Positions 40,220 to 47,838 of a stretch of DNA of 47,838 nucleotides are shown here, one piece after another (position 1 is the stretch's first letter; the number at the start of each line of letters is the position of its first letter). The DNA lies in the NCBI GenBank assembly GCA_016841905.1, contig JAENYF010000026.1:1-47838 (forward strand), in the 5' to 3' direction. Source of the stretch: Desulfoscipio geothermicus (lineage in GTDB: Bacteria > Bacillota > Desulfotomaculia > Desulfotomaculales > Desulfallaceae). The translations under genes and the position numbers were made by a program. The notes under the pieces are model-generated. The model had not been told where the DNA came from, made no database searches, and was given only the letters and a program-made list of their open reading frames with translations.

Positions 40220-41924
40220 GCTGCCTATACAGAGGCGCAGGATAGCAGCTTCCTTTTGGCTTTTAGTGCTGGTCTTAGGACTGGTTCTGTTGCATCTTTA
40301 CCAGATACAGCTGCAAGGTTATAAGTATGCTCGTCAAGCCTTCCAATTGGGGGCTCAAAATATAGCTCTAGAACAATTTACCCGGGGTGAAATAACTGAT
40401 CGGGAGGGGGGCTCCCTGACCGGGGGTTATTACGCCAACAGGGTGGTGGTGTTTCCAGTGCTGCTAAAGCAAAAAGAGGAGCAGCTACAGCAGTTAGCAG
40501 CTATTTTAAACATGGACACAGAGCAGCTAAAAGAGCGAGCCCGGCAGGGCGCCTTTTATATCAACCGGACACTGACCGGCAGTACTTGTGCGGAGCTGCA
40601 AAAGGCCAAACTGTCGGGGGTAAAAATATTGCCGGTATACCGGCGTTATGGGAGCAAGCCGCTGGCGGTGCATATCACCGGGCAGCTTGGCAAAATATCC
40701 AGCCGGGAACAGTACGCTCAGCTGCAGAGCACTGGCGGCAAAGACTATCTGCTGGGGGACTGGGTAGGCCAGTCCGGTCTGGAATATTTCTATGAACAGC
40801 AGCTCAAGGGCACTCAGGCCAAGCGCTGGGCCGGAGTGCCGGTAGATGCCCGGGGCAGGGTAATCCAGGGTCCCGGTCTGCTGGTGGACAGCCTAGCTCA
40901 AGACCCCTGGCGTTTGAACGTAGTTACTACTATTGATGGGCGTGTGCAGAGTATTGTCGAGGAGATTATGGATCACAATATCGCTACCGGAGCGGTAGTG
41001 GTGATGCAGGCCGGTACCGGCGACATACTGGCCATGGCAAGTCGCCCCAACTATCACCCGGAATTTCTTCAGGCTATGTACAGCATTGACGAACTACCGG
41101 GAGAACTATTCATCGATCAATGTACCGCGTTATTTCAGCCGGGTTCAGTCTTCAAAATTGTGCTGGCTGCTGCTGCGCTGGAAGAGAACTTGGTGCAGCC
41201 GACCTCCCTCTTTGATTGTGCCGGTTCTGCGGCGCAGCCGGTGCGTTGTTGGAACAATGCCGGGCATGGACGGATAACCTTCCAGCAGGCTTTTGCTGAG
41301 TCCTGCAATCCGGCTTTTGTTGATATTGGTCGCCAGCTGGGAGCTGCCGGCATTATCAAGTACGCGACAGCTCTGGGCTTGGACAAACAAAAGATTACCG
41401 GCTACCCGGTGCCGGCAGATAGGCACCAGGATTTAGCTTTGATTGCTGAGCCCTATAGCCTGGCCAACAGCAGCGTCGGCCAGGGTCCGGTGCTGGTCAC
41501 CCCGGTTCAGGTAACGGCGATGCTAAATGCCATTGCCAGCGGCGGTAAGTATTATACACCCCGCCTGGTGATTGGCCTGAGCGATGATAGCGGTCGGTTA
41601 ACCCAACATTATAACGCGGAGGAGCCAGTTCAGGCTATTTCCCCAGCTTCGGCTGCCCAGCTGGGGGCTTTATTGCACGAGGTTATCGCTTCCGGTGTGG
41701 GACAAAAAGCCGCCCTGCCAGGCGTTGAAAGCGCCGGCAAGACAGGATCGGCTCAGGTGAGCGGGTATGAGGAGGATAAAGTGGATGCCTGGTTTGCCGG
41801 CTATGTGCCGGCTGAAAACCCTCGCTACGTGATTACTGTGCTGGTGCGGGGCGGTGCCAGTGGCGGCGACACGGCGGCACCGCTGTTTCGTGAAATAGCA
41901 GCCCGGTGTCTGGGGGTAGAATAA
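40218..41924 (+). CDS. Class B penicillin-binding protein (PbpI/YrrR-like)
   Basis: A bitopic transpeptidase of 568 residues. An N-terminal helix (about 10-30) is followed by a dimerisation domain with RGEITDREG and the transpeptidase domain. The active-site triad is visible: Ser310-Val-Phe-Lys313 in PGSVFK, Ser362-Cys-Asn364 and Lys508-Thr-Gly in AGKTGSA. It cross-links peptidoglycan outside the membrane. B. subtilis yrrR (pbpI) lies in the same place downstream of the U32 genes. The start is TTG 40218; its ribosome site is buried in the stem of the preceding terminator. Confidence 0.92.
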   Translation: MLPIQRRRIAASFWLLVLVLGLVLLHLYQIQLQGYKYARQAFQLGAQNIALEQFTRGEITDREGGSLTGGYYANRVVVFPVLLKQKEEQLQQLAAILNMDTEQLKERARQGAFYINRTLTGSTCAELQKAKLSGVKILPVYRRYGSKPLAVHITGQLGKISSREQYAQLQSTGGKDYLLGDWVGQSGLEYFYEQQLKGTQAKRWAGVPVDARGRVIQGPGLLVDSLAQDPWRLNVVTTIDGRVQSIVEEIMDHNIATGAVVVMQAGTGDILAMASRPNYHPEFLQAMYSIDELPGELFIDQCTALFQPGSVFKIVLAAAALEENLVQPTSLFDCAGSAAQPVRCWNNAGHGRITFQQAFAESCNPAFVDIGRQLGAAGIIKYATALGLDKQKITGYPVPADRHQDLALIAEPYSLANSSVGQGPVLVTPVQVTAMLNAIASGGKYYTPRLVIGLSDDSGRLTQHYNAEEPVQAISPASAAQLGALLHEVIASGVGQKAALPGVESAGKTGSAQVSGYEEDKVDAWFAGYVPAENPRYVITVLVRGGASGGDTAAPLFREIAARCLGVE

Positions 41925-41933
41925 CCAGCAATC

Positions 41934-41962
41934 AGCTGCCGGCGGCCTGCCTGCCGGTAGCT
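41934..41962. other. Hairpin after the PBP gene
   Basis: AGCTGCCGGC (41934-41943) pairs with GCCGGTAGCT (41953-41962) over 10 bp with one G-T pair and a 9-base loop. No T tract follows, so it is a weak terminator at best. Confidence 0.4.
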
Positions 41963-41988
41963 AACAGCTTGTACGAGCCCCCTGCAGA

Positions 41989-42017
41989 TTGATTAATTAG
42001 TCACATTATAGTAGAAT
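41989..42017 (+). promoter_or_regulatory. Candidate promoter of the triple-HTH gene
   Basis: TTGATT (41989-41994), 17 bp, TAGAAT (42012-42017). It leaves a leader of about 60 nt. Confidence 0.55.
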
Positions 42018-42082
42018 GTAGGAAAAATAGTTGCCAATATATAGAGAAACTGTAGCAATTCGCATCGAGCGGGGTGTCATTT

Positions 42083-42856
42083 ATGAACGTTAGAGGGGAA
42101 CATATCCGGGCTTTGCGCGAAGAACGTAGTTATACATTACAGGATTTAGCCAAAAGGGCTAACCTGTCTCTTTCTTATCTCAGCGAAATTGAAAGAGGCA
42201 CTAAGCGGCCTTCACCAAAAACTGTCGATAAACTTGCCGCCGCTTTGGAGGTACCCAAAACCCAGTTTATTAAGGGGGATGTTTCAGACACGAGCCTTTC
42301 CATCGGGAACAAAATCCACCTGCTGCGGGAGGAAAAGGATTTGTCCTTGAATGAGCTATCCCGGCGGGTAGATATAACAGTTGCTTACTTAAGTGATATT
42401 GAAAGGGGCATCGTTGTTCCTGCGTTAAATACCCTAAAGCGCATCGCCGAAGAATTGGCCGTACCGGTGTCTTTTTTGATGGGGCAGGTGGGCACGCTGG
42501 GTTATAAACTAAAGGCGCTGCGGGAAGAATACGGGCTGACTCAGGCGCAGTTAGCCAACAAGGCCGGTGTGACTGCCGGGTTAATCGGTCAAATTGAACA
42601 CGGCAAAGTTCAGCCCTCGCTGAAAACGCTGGATAAACTTGCTAAAGTGATGAGTGTATCCCCCTGCTATTTTATCATGGAACCCGGCGCAGTAGATGAG
42701 TTGCTAAGCTTAATGACCCCGGAATTGCGGGACCTGCTGATGCAACCCAATGTGCAGGCTGTTTTAAACTTGGTGTGTAATCTTAATGAAAAGGAATTGC
42801 AATTTATATTAAACTTTATCCAGTTATTTAAACGATCCGAAATAGCCATTGGTTAG
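42083..42856 (+). CDS. Transcription regulator with three tandem XRE helix-turn-helix domains
   Basis: A 257-residue protein with three consecutive HTH_3 units of about 65 residues each: IRALREERSYTLQDLAKRAN, IHLLREEKDLSLNELSRRVD and LKALREEYGLTQAQLANKAG. Each is followed by the LSYLSEIERG-type recognition helix. A short helical C-terminal part (LMTPELRDLLMQPNVQAVLN) may dimerise. Three complete DNA-binding units in one chain suggest binding to a long or repeated operator. ATG 42083 follows GCGGGGTG; GTG 42074 is possible. It has its own promoter and its target is unknown. Confidence 0.88.
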   Translation: MNVRGEHIRALREERSYTLQDLAKRANLSLSYLSEIERGTKRPSPKTVDKLAAALEVPKTQFIKGDVSDTSLSIGNKIHLLREEKDLSLNELSRRVDITVAYLSDIERGIVVPALNTLKRIAEELAVPVSFLMGQVGTLGYKLKALREEYGLTQAQLANKAGVTAGLIGQIEHGKVQPSLKTLDKLAKVMSVSPCYFIMEPGAVDELLSLMTPELRDLLMQPNVQAVLNLVCNLNEKELQFILNFIQLFKRSEIAIG

Positions 42857-42943
42857 CTAAACAAATCTATATAGAGTAGTATATAATATTTATAAAAGAC
42901 TCAAAGTTATTGCATGATAATCTACAACAGGAGGTGGAAGCAG

Positions 42944-43165
42944 ATGCCTAACTATGACTTTCGCTGTGCCGAGTGCGGGCACAAATTCGCGGTGCAGGTG
43001 AGTATGAACGATAGGGACAAAGTTTCCTGCCCCGACTGCGGAGGTAAAAAAGTGGAGCAGCTGTTTACGGGTTGTATGATGAACACCGGCAGCAGCAGTG
43101 ATAGTGCCGGCTGTGGCTTCGGCTGCGGTTTGCCGGGCGCCGGCGGTGAATTCGGCGGCGGCTGA
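42944..43165 (+). CDS. FmdB-family zinc-ribbon protein
   Basis: A 73-residue regulator-like protein. PNYDFRCAECGHKFAVQV and SCPDCGGKKVEQLFTG give the two CxxC knuckles of the FmdB ribbon. The C-terminal tail is Gly/Ser/Cys-rich (CGFGCGLPGAGG). FmdB proteins were named from a formamidase cluster and are of unproven function. AGGAGGTGG precedes ATG 42944. A terminator lies about 120 bp downstream. Confidence 0.88.
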   Translation: MPNYDFRCAECGHKFAVQVSMNDRDKVSCPDCGGKKVEQLFTGCMMNTGSSSDSAGCGFGCGLPGAGGEFGGG

Positions 43166-43282
43166 GGTATACAGCATTAAACCGGCCGTAGGCCGGAATT
43201 ATTACCTGGTTGCCTGGCGGTTTCTCTGCACCAAGCAGCCAGGTGAATCTGCACCACCGGATGCTTTAAATAAAGTGCCTTA

Positions 43283-43310
43283 CCCCAGGCCAGCTGCCAG
43301 GGGATTTTTT
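43283..43310 (+). terminator. Terminator after the FmdB-like gene
   Basis: CCCC-A-GGC pairs with GCC-A-GGGG around a 5-base loop (43283-43303), and ATTTTTT follows. The second copy of the repeated element starts at the end of the T's. Confidence 0.85.
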
Positions 43311-43410
43311 ATACTTTAGTAAATAATGCTTGCCATATTTATGGCAAGCGCTAAGGATTAAAGTACTGAAAAGCGCACGCAGAGGGAACCGAATGGGCGC
43401 GCTTTTCTTG
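43311..43410 (+). repeat. Structured repeat element, copy B (before mobA)
   Basis: Same layout as 24281-24383: outer stem TACTTTA (43312-43318) with TAAAGTA (43359-43365); perfect hairpin GCTTGCCATA-TT-TATGGCAAGC (43328-43349); conserved GCTAAGGAT; then AAAAGCGC (43369-43376) pairing with GCGCTTTT (43399-43406), and CTTG. The final stem is built from a different left arm than in copy A, yet still pairs with the same right arm, which hints at selection for structure. mobA starts about 130 bp later. Confidence 0.8.
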
Positions 43411-43538
43411 TTGGATAAATAAATAAAGCACAGGCGGGAAAAATTGAAAATGAAAGGAAAATGAGTTAAATACGTAGAATAAAATCTGATGTATACAGTG
43501 TAGCAGAATGAGTTGATAAGTGCACATGATAGGAGTTG

Positions 43539-44174
43539 ATGACCCCGTTGTCAAAAAATGTGGCACCTATTTCCGGGATCATACTGGCAGGCGGTAAAAG
43601 TGCTCGGATGGGAACCGACAAGGCCTTGCTTAAAGTGGGACCATATTACATAATAGAGCGTATATCCCGGGTGCTAAGAACGATGGTGGATGAAATAATC
43701 ATTGTTACCGACCGCCCGGAAAGGTATGCCAAATATGGTGACAGAACCACCTTTGACATTATGCCCGGAAACGGCCCAATGGGGGGCATTCACGCCGGAC
43801 TGGTGCAGGCAACCCATCCCTGGGTGATGGTAACGGCCTGCGACCTGCCCTTTATTAGTACTTCGGTAGGCCGTTTAATGATGCAGTGTGCGGATGATTA
43901 CGATGTGGTGGTGCCCCGCTACCGGGGATATTTTGAGCCGCTGTATGCACTGTACAATAAAAACTGTATTGAAGTCTTTGAACAGCACCTGACCAAGGGG
44001 CTGATTAAAATAACCCGTCTATACGAAGAGTTCAATGCCAGGTACTTGGAGGAAGAAGAAATGTTACTGGTGGAACCGCACCTGGAACGGGTTTTTTTCA
44101 ATTTAAACACCCCGGAGGATATCTTAAAAGCCCAGGTCTGGGGCAACGAACCCTTGAAATTGCAGGTTGATTAA
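43539..44174 (+). CDS. mobA: Molybdenum cofactor guanylyltransferase
   Basis: A nucleotidyltransferase of about 211 residues with the GTP-binding signature ILAGGKSARMGTDKALL, the metal motif TACDLPFI and GPMGGIHAG. MobA adds GMP to molybdopterin, giving the MGD cofactor of formate dehydrogenases and related enzymes. The start is unsure: ATG 43539 is only 3 bp after AGGAG, TTG 43548 about 12 bp. No other cofactor genes are nearby. It lies behind repeat copy B. Confidence 0.9.
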   Translation: MTPLSKNVAPISGIILAGGKSARMGTDKALLKVGPYYIIERISRVLRTMVDEIIIVTDRPERYAKYGDRTTFDIMPGNGPMGGIHAGLVQATHPWVMVTACDLPFISTSVGRLMMQCADDYDVVVPRYRGYFEPLYALYNKNCIEVFEQHLTKGLIKITRLYEEFNARYLEEEEMLLVEPHLERVFFNLNTPEDILKAQVWGNEPLKLQVD

Positions 44175-44231
44175 GTTACAATAAATGGAATAAGTGATTG
44201 CTGCTTGCTGCAAGCTGCTGAGGAGAGCTAG

Positions 44232-44801
44232 ATGCTGCGTATTTTTTACCCCAAGATGTATGTCCCCTCAATTCTGGAGATCAACCCGGAGGAACTGCAA
44301 AAACAAGGCATAACAACGCTATTGCTGGATTTGGATAACACCATCGTACCCCGGCACTTGGATGAATTCTCGCCTGAAATAGAGACCTGGCTTACCGGTA
44401 TGCGGCAAAAAGGGTTTAAGCTGTGTATCGTGTCCAACAACAGTTCGAGCAGAGTAAGCGCGCTAGCCGGGTCGCTGCAGATACCCTGGGTGGTCAGGGC
44501 TCTTAAACCCCTGCGGCGAGGTTTCCTCCGGGCCATCCGCCTGGTGAATGCTGCTCCGGAGGAAACTGCGGTGGTAGGCGACCAAATATTTACCGATATA
44601 CTGGGTGGAAACACGCTGAACATGTTTACCATACTAGTGGTGCCAATGCCCGGCAAAGAATTCTGGGGCACCAAGTTAATCAACCGGCGGCTGGAAAAGG
44701 TCGTGCTGAAACGCTTGGCCAGCTATGTATCACATAAAGATAAACAGTACTATGTTATCAAACGGAAGGGAGCGTGCGACGATGGAAAACGACAAGTATA
44801 G
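44232..44801 (+). CDS. YqeG family HAD-IIIA phosphatase
   Basis: A 189-residue HAD phosphatase with LLLDLDNTIVPR (the Asp-x-Asp nucleophile pair), CIVSNNSS, ALKPLRRGF (Lys) and VVGDQIFTDILGGN. Bacterial YqeG resembles mitochondrial PTPMT-like phosphatidylglycerophosphate phosphatases, and some members have that activity. It overlaps the start of aroE by 20 bp. A YqeG-aroE neighbourhood is known in Bacillus too. Confidence 0.92.
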   Translation: MLRIFYPKMYVPSILEINPEELQKQGITTLLLDLDNTIVPRHLDEFSPEIETWLTGMRQKGFKLCIVSNNSSSRVSALAGSLQIPWVVRALKPLRRGFLRAIRLVNAAPEETAVVGDQIFTDILGGNTLNMFTILVVPMPGKEFWGTKLINRRLEKVVLKRLASYVSHKDKQYYVIKRKGACDDGKRQV

Positions 44802-45687
44802 CGCAGGACAGGCTATCGACGGCCGGACTGTGGTGTACGGTATTATCGGTCACCCGGTAGCCCACAGCTACTCACCGGCTATGCAAACAGCCGCGCTGCG
44901 CGAGCTGGGGTTAAACGGCGTATACGTGCCCTTTGACACGGCGTCGGTATACGTAGCGGAGGCCGTTGCCGGCCTGCGGGCGCTGGGCATTGCCGGGGCT
45001 AATGTTACCGTGCCTTTCAAAGAGATCGTAAGGCTATACATGGATGAATTGGACGATTCCGCCAACCTTTACGGAGGAGTTAATACGGTAGTAAACCGGC
45101 AGGGCCGGCTAATTGGTTACAACACCGATGGACCTGGTTTTGTTAAGGCGCTGCAGGAAGACCAGGGCTATGATCCCGCCCAAGGGCCGGCCATGATTCT
45201 GGGGGCGGGAGGCGCAGCCAGGGCAGTGGCAACAGCCCTAGCTAAGGCAGGATGCCCGGAGCTGGCCGTGGTCAACCGCCACCCGAACCGGGCTATAGCG
45301 CTGGCTCAGACGCTGCACGCGCAAACCGGCTTTACAGCGTGGGTGCTGCCATGGGACGCAGGTGACCAGGAGACGGCTGATTTCGCCAGGCAGGCGAAGC
45401 TGGTGGTCAACTGTACCGTACTAGGCATGTCCGGACATGAAGCAGGTGACTGGCCGCTGCCCGAATCGCTGCCCGGAAAAGGCCAGCTGGCTTTCGATTT
45501 GGTCTATAACCCGACAGAGACACCGTTCATGGCCCGAGCGGCGGGCAACGGCGCAGCGGCGGCCAACGGCCTGGGCATGCTGCTGCATCAGGGTGCGCTT
45601 GCTCTGGAGGCGTGGACAGGCTTGCCGGCTCCCCTGGCTGTGATGCGGCAGGTTCTGCACCAGCAGGCAGGCGTTTTGCAGTTCTAA
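44782..45687 (+). CDS. aroE: Shikimate dehydrogenase
   Basis: A 301-residue NADPH-dependent enzyme reducing 3-dehydroshikimate. It has the substrate site GHPVAHSYSPAMQ, the catalytic Lys in NVTVPFKE, GGVNTVV, the coenzyme-binding LGAGGAARAVATALA, and the C-terminal NGLGMLLHQGALALEAW. ATG 44782 follows GGAAGGGAG inside the end of the YqeG gene; the frame is open to 44725 but without a site. It is the first gene of an aroE-aroC-aroK-aroB run. Confidence 0.94.
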   Translation: MENDKYSAGQAIDGRTVVYGIIGHPVAHSYSPAMQTAALRELGLNGVYVPFDTASVYVAEAVAGLRALGIAGANVTVPFKEIVRLYMDELDDSANLYGGVNTVVNRQGRLIGYNTDGPGFVKALQEDQGYDPAQGPAMILGAGGAARAVATALAKAGCPELAVVNRHPNRAIALAQTLHAQTGFTAWVLPWDAGDQETADFARQAKLVVNCTVLGMSGHEAGDWPLPESLPGKGQLAFDLVYNPTETPFMARAAGNGAAAANGLGMLLHQGALALEAWTGLPAPLAVMRQVLHQQAGVLQF

Positions 45688-45689
45688 AA

Positions 45690-45718
45690 TTCAGGAGAAG
45701 TTGAATCTCCCCCTGAAT
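45690..45718. other. Hairpin between aroE and aroC
   Basis: ATTCAGG (45690-45696) pairs with CCTGAAT (45712-45718), with AGA/TCT inside. No T tract follows. It might tune expression between aroE and aroC. Confidence 0.35.
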
Positions 45719-45770
45719 TAAGAACTTGCTTCAAAGAAGATCTAGCTTGATGCGAAAGGATTGATGAGCT

Positions 45771-46931
45771 TTGCTGCGTTACCTTACGGCCGGGGAGTCC
45801 CACGGACCTTCCCTTACCACCATCCTGGACGGTATCCCGGCAGGACTGTCTATAGATACCGGTTACATAGATTTACAGCTGGGCAGGCGCCAGGGTGGTT
45901 ACGGGCGAGGCGGCCGCATGGGCATAGAACATGATTTTGTTGAGATAACCTCCGGCGTTCGGGGCGGGATGACCACGGGTGCCCCGGTTACGCTGGTTGT
46001 AAATAATAAGGATTGGGAAAACTGGTGCGACGTGATGGCCCCGGGTCCTAATGCTGATTTGGAATCCCAGCAGGTCACTCGCCCCCGTCCCGGGCATGCT
46101 GATTTAACCGGTGCCATCAAATACGGGCACCGGGACATGCGCAACGTGTTGGAACGCTCAAGCGCCCGGGAAACAGCAGCCCGGGTGGCGGCAGGCTCGG
46201 TAGCCCGCCAGCTGCTGGAGGAGCTGGGCATTGAGCTGATAGGCAATGTGGTGCAAATAGGCAGCGTCAGAGCCCTGACACCGGATCTGAATGCACAAGA
46301 CCTGGAAAGAGCGGTACTTAACTCTTCTGTGTACTGCGCCGACCCCGAGGCCTCCCAGGCCATGATTAATGAAATAAAACAGACCAAGGCTGTGGGCGAT
46401 ACAGTGGGCGGGGTTTTTGAAATAAAGGTTTTCGGCCTGCCGGCAGGCCTGGGCAGCTACTCCCAGCGGGACCGCACGCTGGACGGCCGGCTGGCCGGAG
46501 CGCTGATGAGCATTCAGGCCATCAAGGGCGTTGAGGTGGGCGTCGGTTTTGCCGTGGCAGCTACCAGGGGCTCCGAGCTGCATGACGAAATATTTTACGA
46601 CTTTAATGCCGGTTTTTATCGGCAAACCAACAACGCCGGCGGCATCGAGGGCGGTATGTCCAACGGTGCGCCGCTGGTGCTGCGGGCGGCCATGAAGCCT
46701 ATTCCTACCCTGTCCCGCCCGCTGTACACGGTGGATCTAAAAACCAAAATGCCCGTCGGCGCTGCAGTAGAGCGCTCAGACACATGTGCAGTGCCGGCAG
46801 CCAGCGTGGTTGGTGAAGCTGTCGTGGCCTGGGAACTGGCCGTTGCGGTAATGGAAAAATTTGGCGGGGATACCATGCAGGAAATCAAAGATCGTGTGGC
46901 TGCTTATCGCGAGTATGAAAAGAGTATATAA
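45771..46931 (+). CDS. aroC: Chorismate synthase
   Basis: A 386-residue enzyme converting EPSP to chorismate with reduced FMN. The N-terminal [12 protein letters not shown], the [17 protein letters not shown] loop ([14 protein letters not shown]), [24 protein letters not shown] and [10 protein letters not shown] are all present. The C-terminal [16 protein letters not shown] is also present. The start is TTG 45771 behind GAAAGGA. It lies 48 bp before aroK. Confidence 0.96.
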   Translation: MLRYLTAGESHGPSLTTILDGIPAGLSIDTGYIDLQLGRRQGGYGRGGRMGIEHDFVEITSGVRGGMTTGAPVTLVVNNKDWENWCDVMAPGPNADLESQQVTRPRPGHADLTGAIKYGHRDMRNVLERSSARETAARVAAGSVARQLLEELGIELIGNVVQIGSVRALTPDLNAQDLERAVLNSSVYCADPEASQAMINEIKQTKAVGDTVGGVFEIKVFGLPAGLGSYSQRDRTLDGRLAGALMSIQAIKGVEVGVGFAVAATRGSELHDEIFYDFNAGFYRQTNNAGGIEGGMSNGAPLVLRAAMKPIPTLSRPLYTVDLKTKMPVGAAVERSDTCAVPAASVVGEAVVAWELAVAVMEKFGGDTMQEIKDRVAAYREYEKSI

Positions 46932-46979
46932 GCGCCCACCGGGGAAGACCCGTTCTTTGTGCGACTGGAAAGGATGCCA

Positions 46980-47501
46980 ATGAAAAAAAATATCGTGCTA
47001 ATTGGCTTTATGGGTGTCGGCAAGTCTACTTTGGGTCGGCGGCTGGCCAAGCGGCTTGGCTATAAATTTATCGACACGGACAGTGCCATAGAAGAAATAA
47101 CCGGTAAGACCGTGGAACAGATTTTCCGCACCGACGGAGAGATCAGGTTCCGCTCGGAGGAAAAGTTGCTGGCCCGCAAACTGGCCGGCCAGACCGGGCT
47201 GGTGATCGCCACGGGCGGCGGTATGGTGCTGGACCAGGAGAACATCGAATTATTTAAACAAAACGGGGTCCTGATTTGCCTGCATGCGGAACCCGAGGTA
47301 ATTTTGCAGCGAGTGAAAAACAAAAGGCGCCGGCCCCTGCTGAGCAAGGGCAACCTGCTCGAAAACATTATCAGGCTCACCAAGGAACGGGAAGGCGCTT
47401 ACGATATAGCCGAGCTTACCCTGGATACCGGCAAGCTTACTTATGACCAGATGCTGCAGGAAATAAAGAAATTCGTAGAGCAAAAGGGCTATTTACCATG
47501 A
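46980..47501 (+). CDS. aroK: Shikimate kinase
   Basis: A 173-residue P-loop kinase. IVLIGFMGVGKSTLGRRLA is Walker A, DTDSAIEE binds shikimate and Mg, and IATGGGMV and RRRPLL (lid arginines) follow. ATG 46980 follows GGAAAGGATG; an in-frame GTG at 46959 lacks a site. Its last codons overlap the aroB start (ATGA at 47498-47501), so the two are translationally coupled. Confidence 0.95.
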   Translation: MKKNIVLIGFMGVGKSTLGRRLAKRLGYKFIDTDSAIEEITGKTVEQIFRTDGEIRFRSEEKLLARKLAGQTGLVIATGGGMVLDQENIELFKQNGVLICLHAEPEVILQRVKNKRRRPLLSKGNLLENIIRLTKEREGAYDIAELTLDTGKLTYDQMLQEIKKFVEQKGYLP

Positions 47502-47838
47502 GTGAAGTAAACATTAATTTAGGCAGCCGCTCCTACCGTATCATGATTGGCAGTGCCTTACTGGACCGCGTCGGCGAACTGATGGCCGGGCTGCCGGTAG
47601 GCCGCAAAGTACTCCTGGTTACCAATACCACGGTAGGCCCGCTTTATGCCGGGCGGGTAGCCGCGAGCCTGGAGGGGGCAGGCCTGACCGTAACCGTGGC
47701 TGAGGTGCCCGACGGGGAGCAGTATAAATCCCTGGCCAGCGCAGAACTGCTTTACGACCGTGCCTTTTCCGCCGGCTTGGACCGGCGCTCAGCGGTGGTG
47801 GCACTGGGCGGCGGAGTAGCCGGCGACCTGGCCGGCTT
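47498..47838 (+). CDS. aroB: 3-dehydroquinate synthase (5' part, cut by window end)
   Basis: The frame starts at ATG 47498, overlapping the aroK stop by 4 bp, and runs off the window after 113 codons. The N-terminal domain reads INLGSRSYRIMIGSALL and VLLVTNTTVGPLYAG, then EVPDGEQYKSL. It ends inside VVALGGGVAGDLAG, the NAD-binding glycine loop of dehydroquinate synthase. Catalytic zinc ligands lie beyond the window. Confidence 0.93.
   Translation, partial: MSEVNINLGSRSYRIMIGSALLDRVGELMAGLPVGRKVLLVTNTTVGPLYAGRVAASLEGAGLTVTVAEVPDGEQYKSLASAELLYDRAFSAGLDRRSAVVALGGGVAGDLAG

Noticed and set aside
1..47838. CRISPR arrays, tRNA or rRNA genes, complete insertion sequences, phage genes
   Set aside because: No direct-repeat arrays, cloverleaf candidates, rRNA sequence, transposase or phage structural genes were recognised on either strand.

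Overview
The window looks like chromosomal DNA from an anaerobic, low-to-mid GC Gram-positive bacterium of the Clostridia, most likely a Desulfotomaculum-type member of the Peptococcaceae. That placement is inferred from gene order and from the mix of redox enzymes; no rRNA or other taxonomic marker is present. The long run recJ - relA - MBL hydrolase - hisS - aspS - 6S RNA - tcdA - trxA - rarA - rrf2 - nifS - nifU - mnmA - yrrI-like - alaS - ireB - ruvX - DUF1292 - mltG - U32 peptidase - PBP largely follows the block known from Bacillus subtilis (relA to yrrR). Nearly all genes are on the + strand.

1-3.5 kb is an AT-richer accessory patch. It holds a three-gene cassette (a tiny membrane protein, a LAGLIDADG-like protein with substituted catalytic residues, a small coiled-coil protein), a lipoprotein, a minus-strand XRE regulator, the 3' fragment of a yifB/comM Mg-chelatase gene and a DUF2892 membrane protein. 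3.5-12.7 kb holds prfC (minus), a frameshifted metallophosphoesterase, a zinc-ribbon protein with a strong promoter, a large flavin/Fe-S ene-reductase, an sbcC remnant and a glcD-glcF type 2-hydroxyacid dehydrogenase pair.

12.7-31 kb is the recJ-relA-hisS-aspS-rarA-iscR/nifS/nifU-mnmA block: DNA repair, stringent response, tRNA charging, Fe-S assembly and tRNA thiolation. NifS is the likely sulfur donor for both NifU and MnmA. A 6S RNA candidate lies between aspS and tcdA, the same position as bsrA in B. subtilis. 31-42 kb runs from alaS, preceded by a T-box-like leader, through ireB, an aldo-keto reductase-ferredoxin fusion, ruvX, DUF1292, VanW-domain protein, mltG, U32 peptidase and a class B penicillin-binding protein: translation quality and cell-wall growth. 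42-47.8 kb holds a triple-HTH regulator, an FmdB zinc ribbon, mobA, a YqeG phosphatase and the shikimate genes aroE, aroC, aroK and aroB (cut by the window end).

The most interesting unexplained signal is a structured intergenic element of about 100 bp present twice (24281-24383 before rarA, 43311-43410 before mobA). The copies share a perfectly identical 47-nt core containing a perfect 10-bp-arm hairpin, and both end in a terminator-like GC stem. Each copy begins directly after the terminator of the preceding gene. It matched no riboswitch family I could recall.
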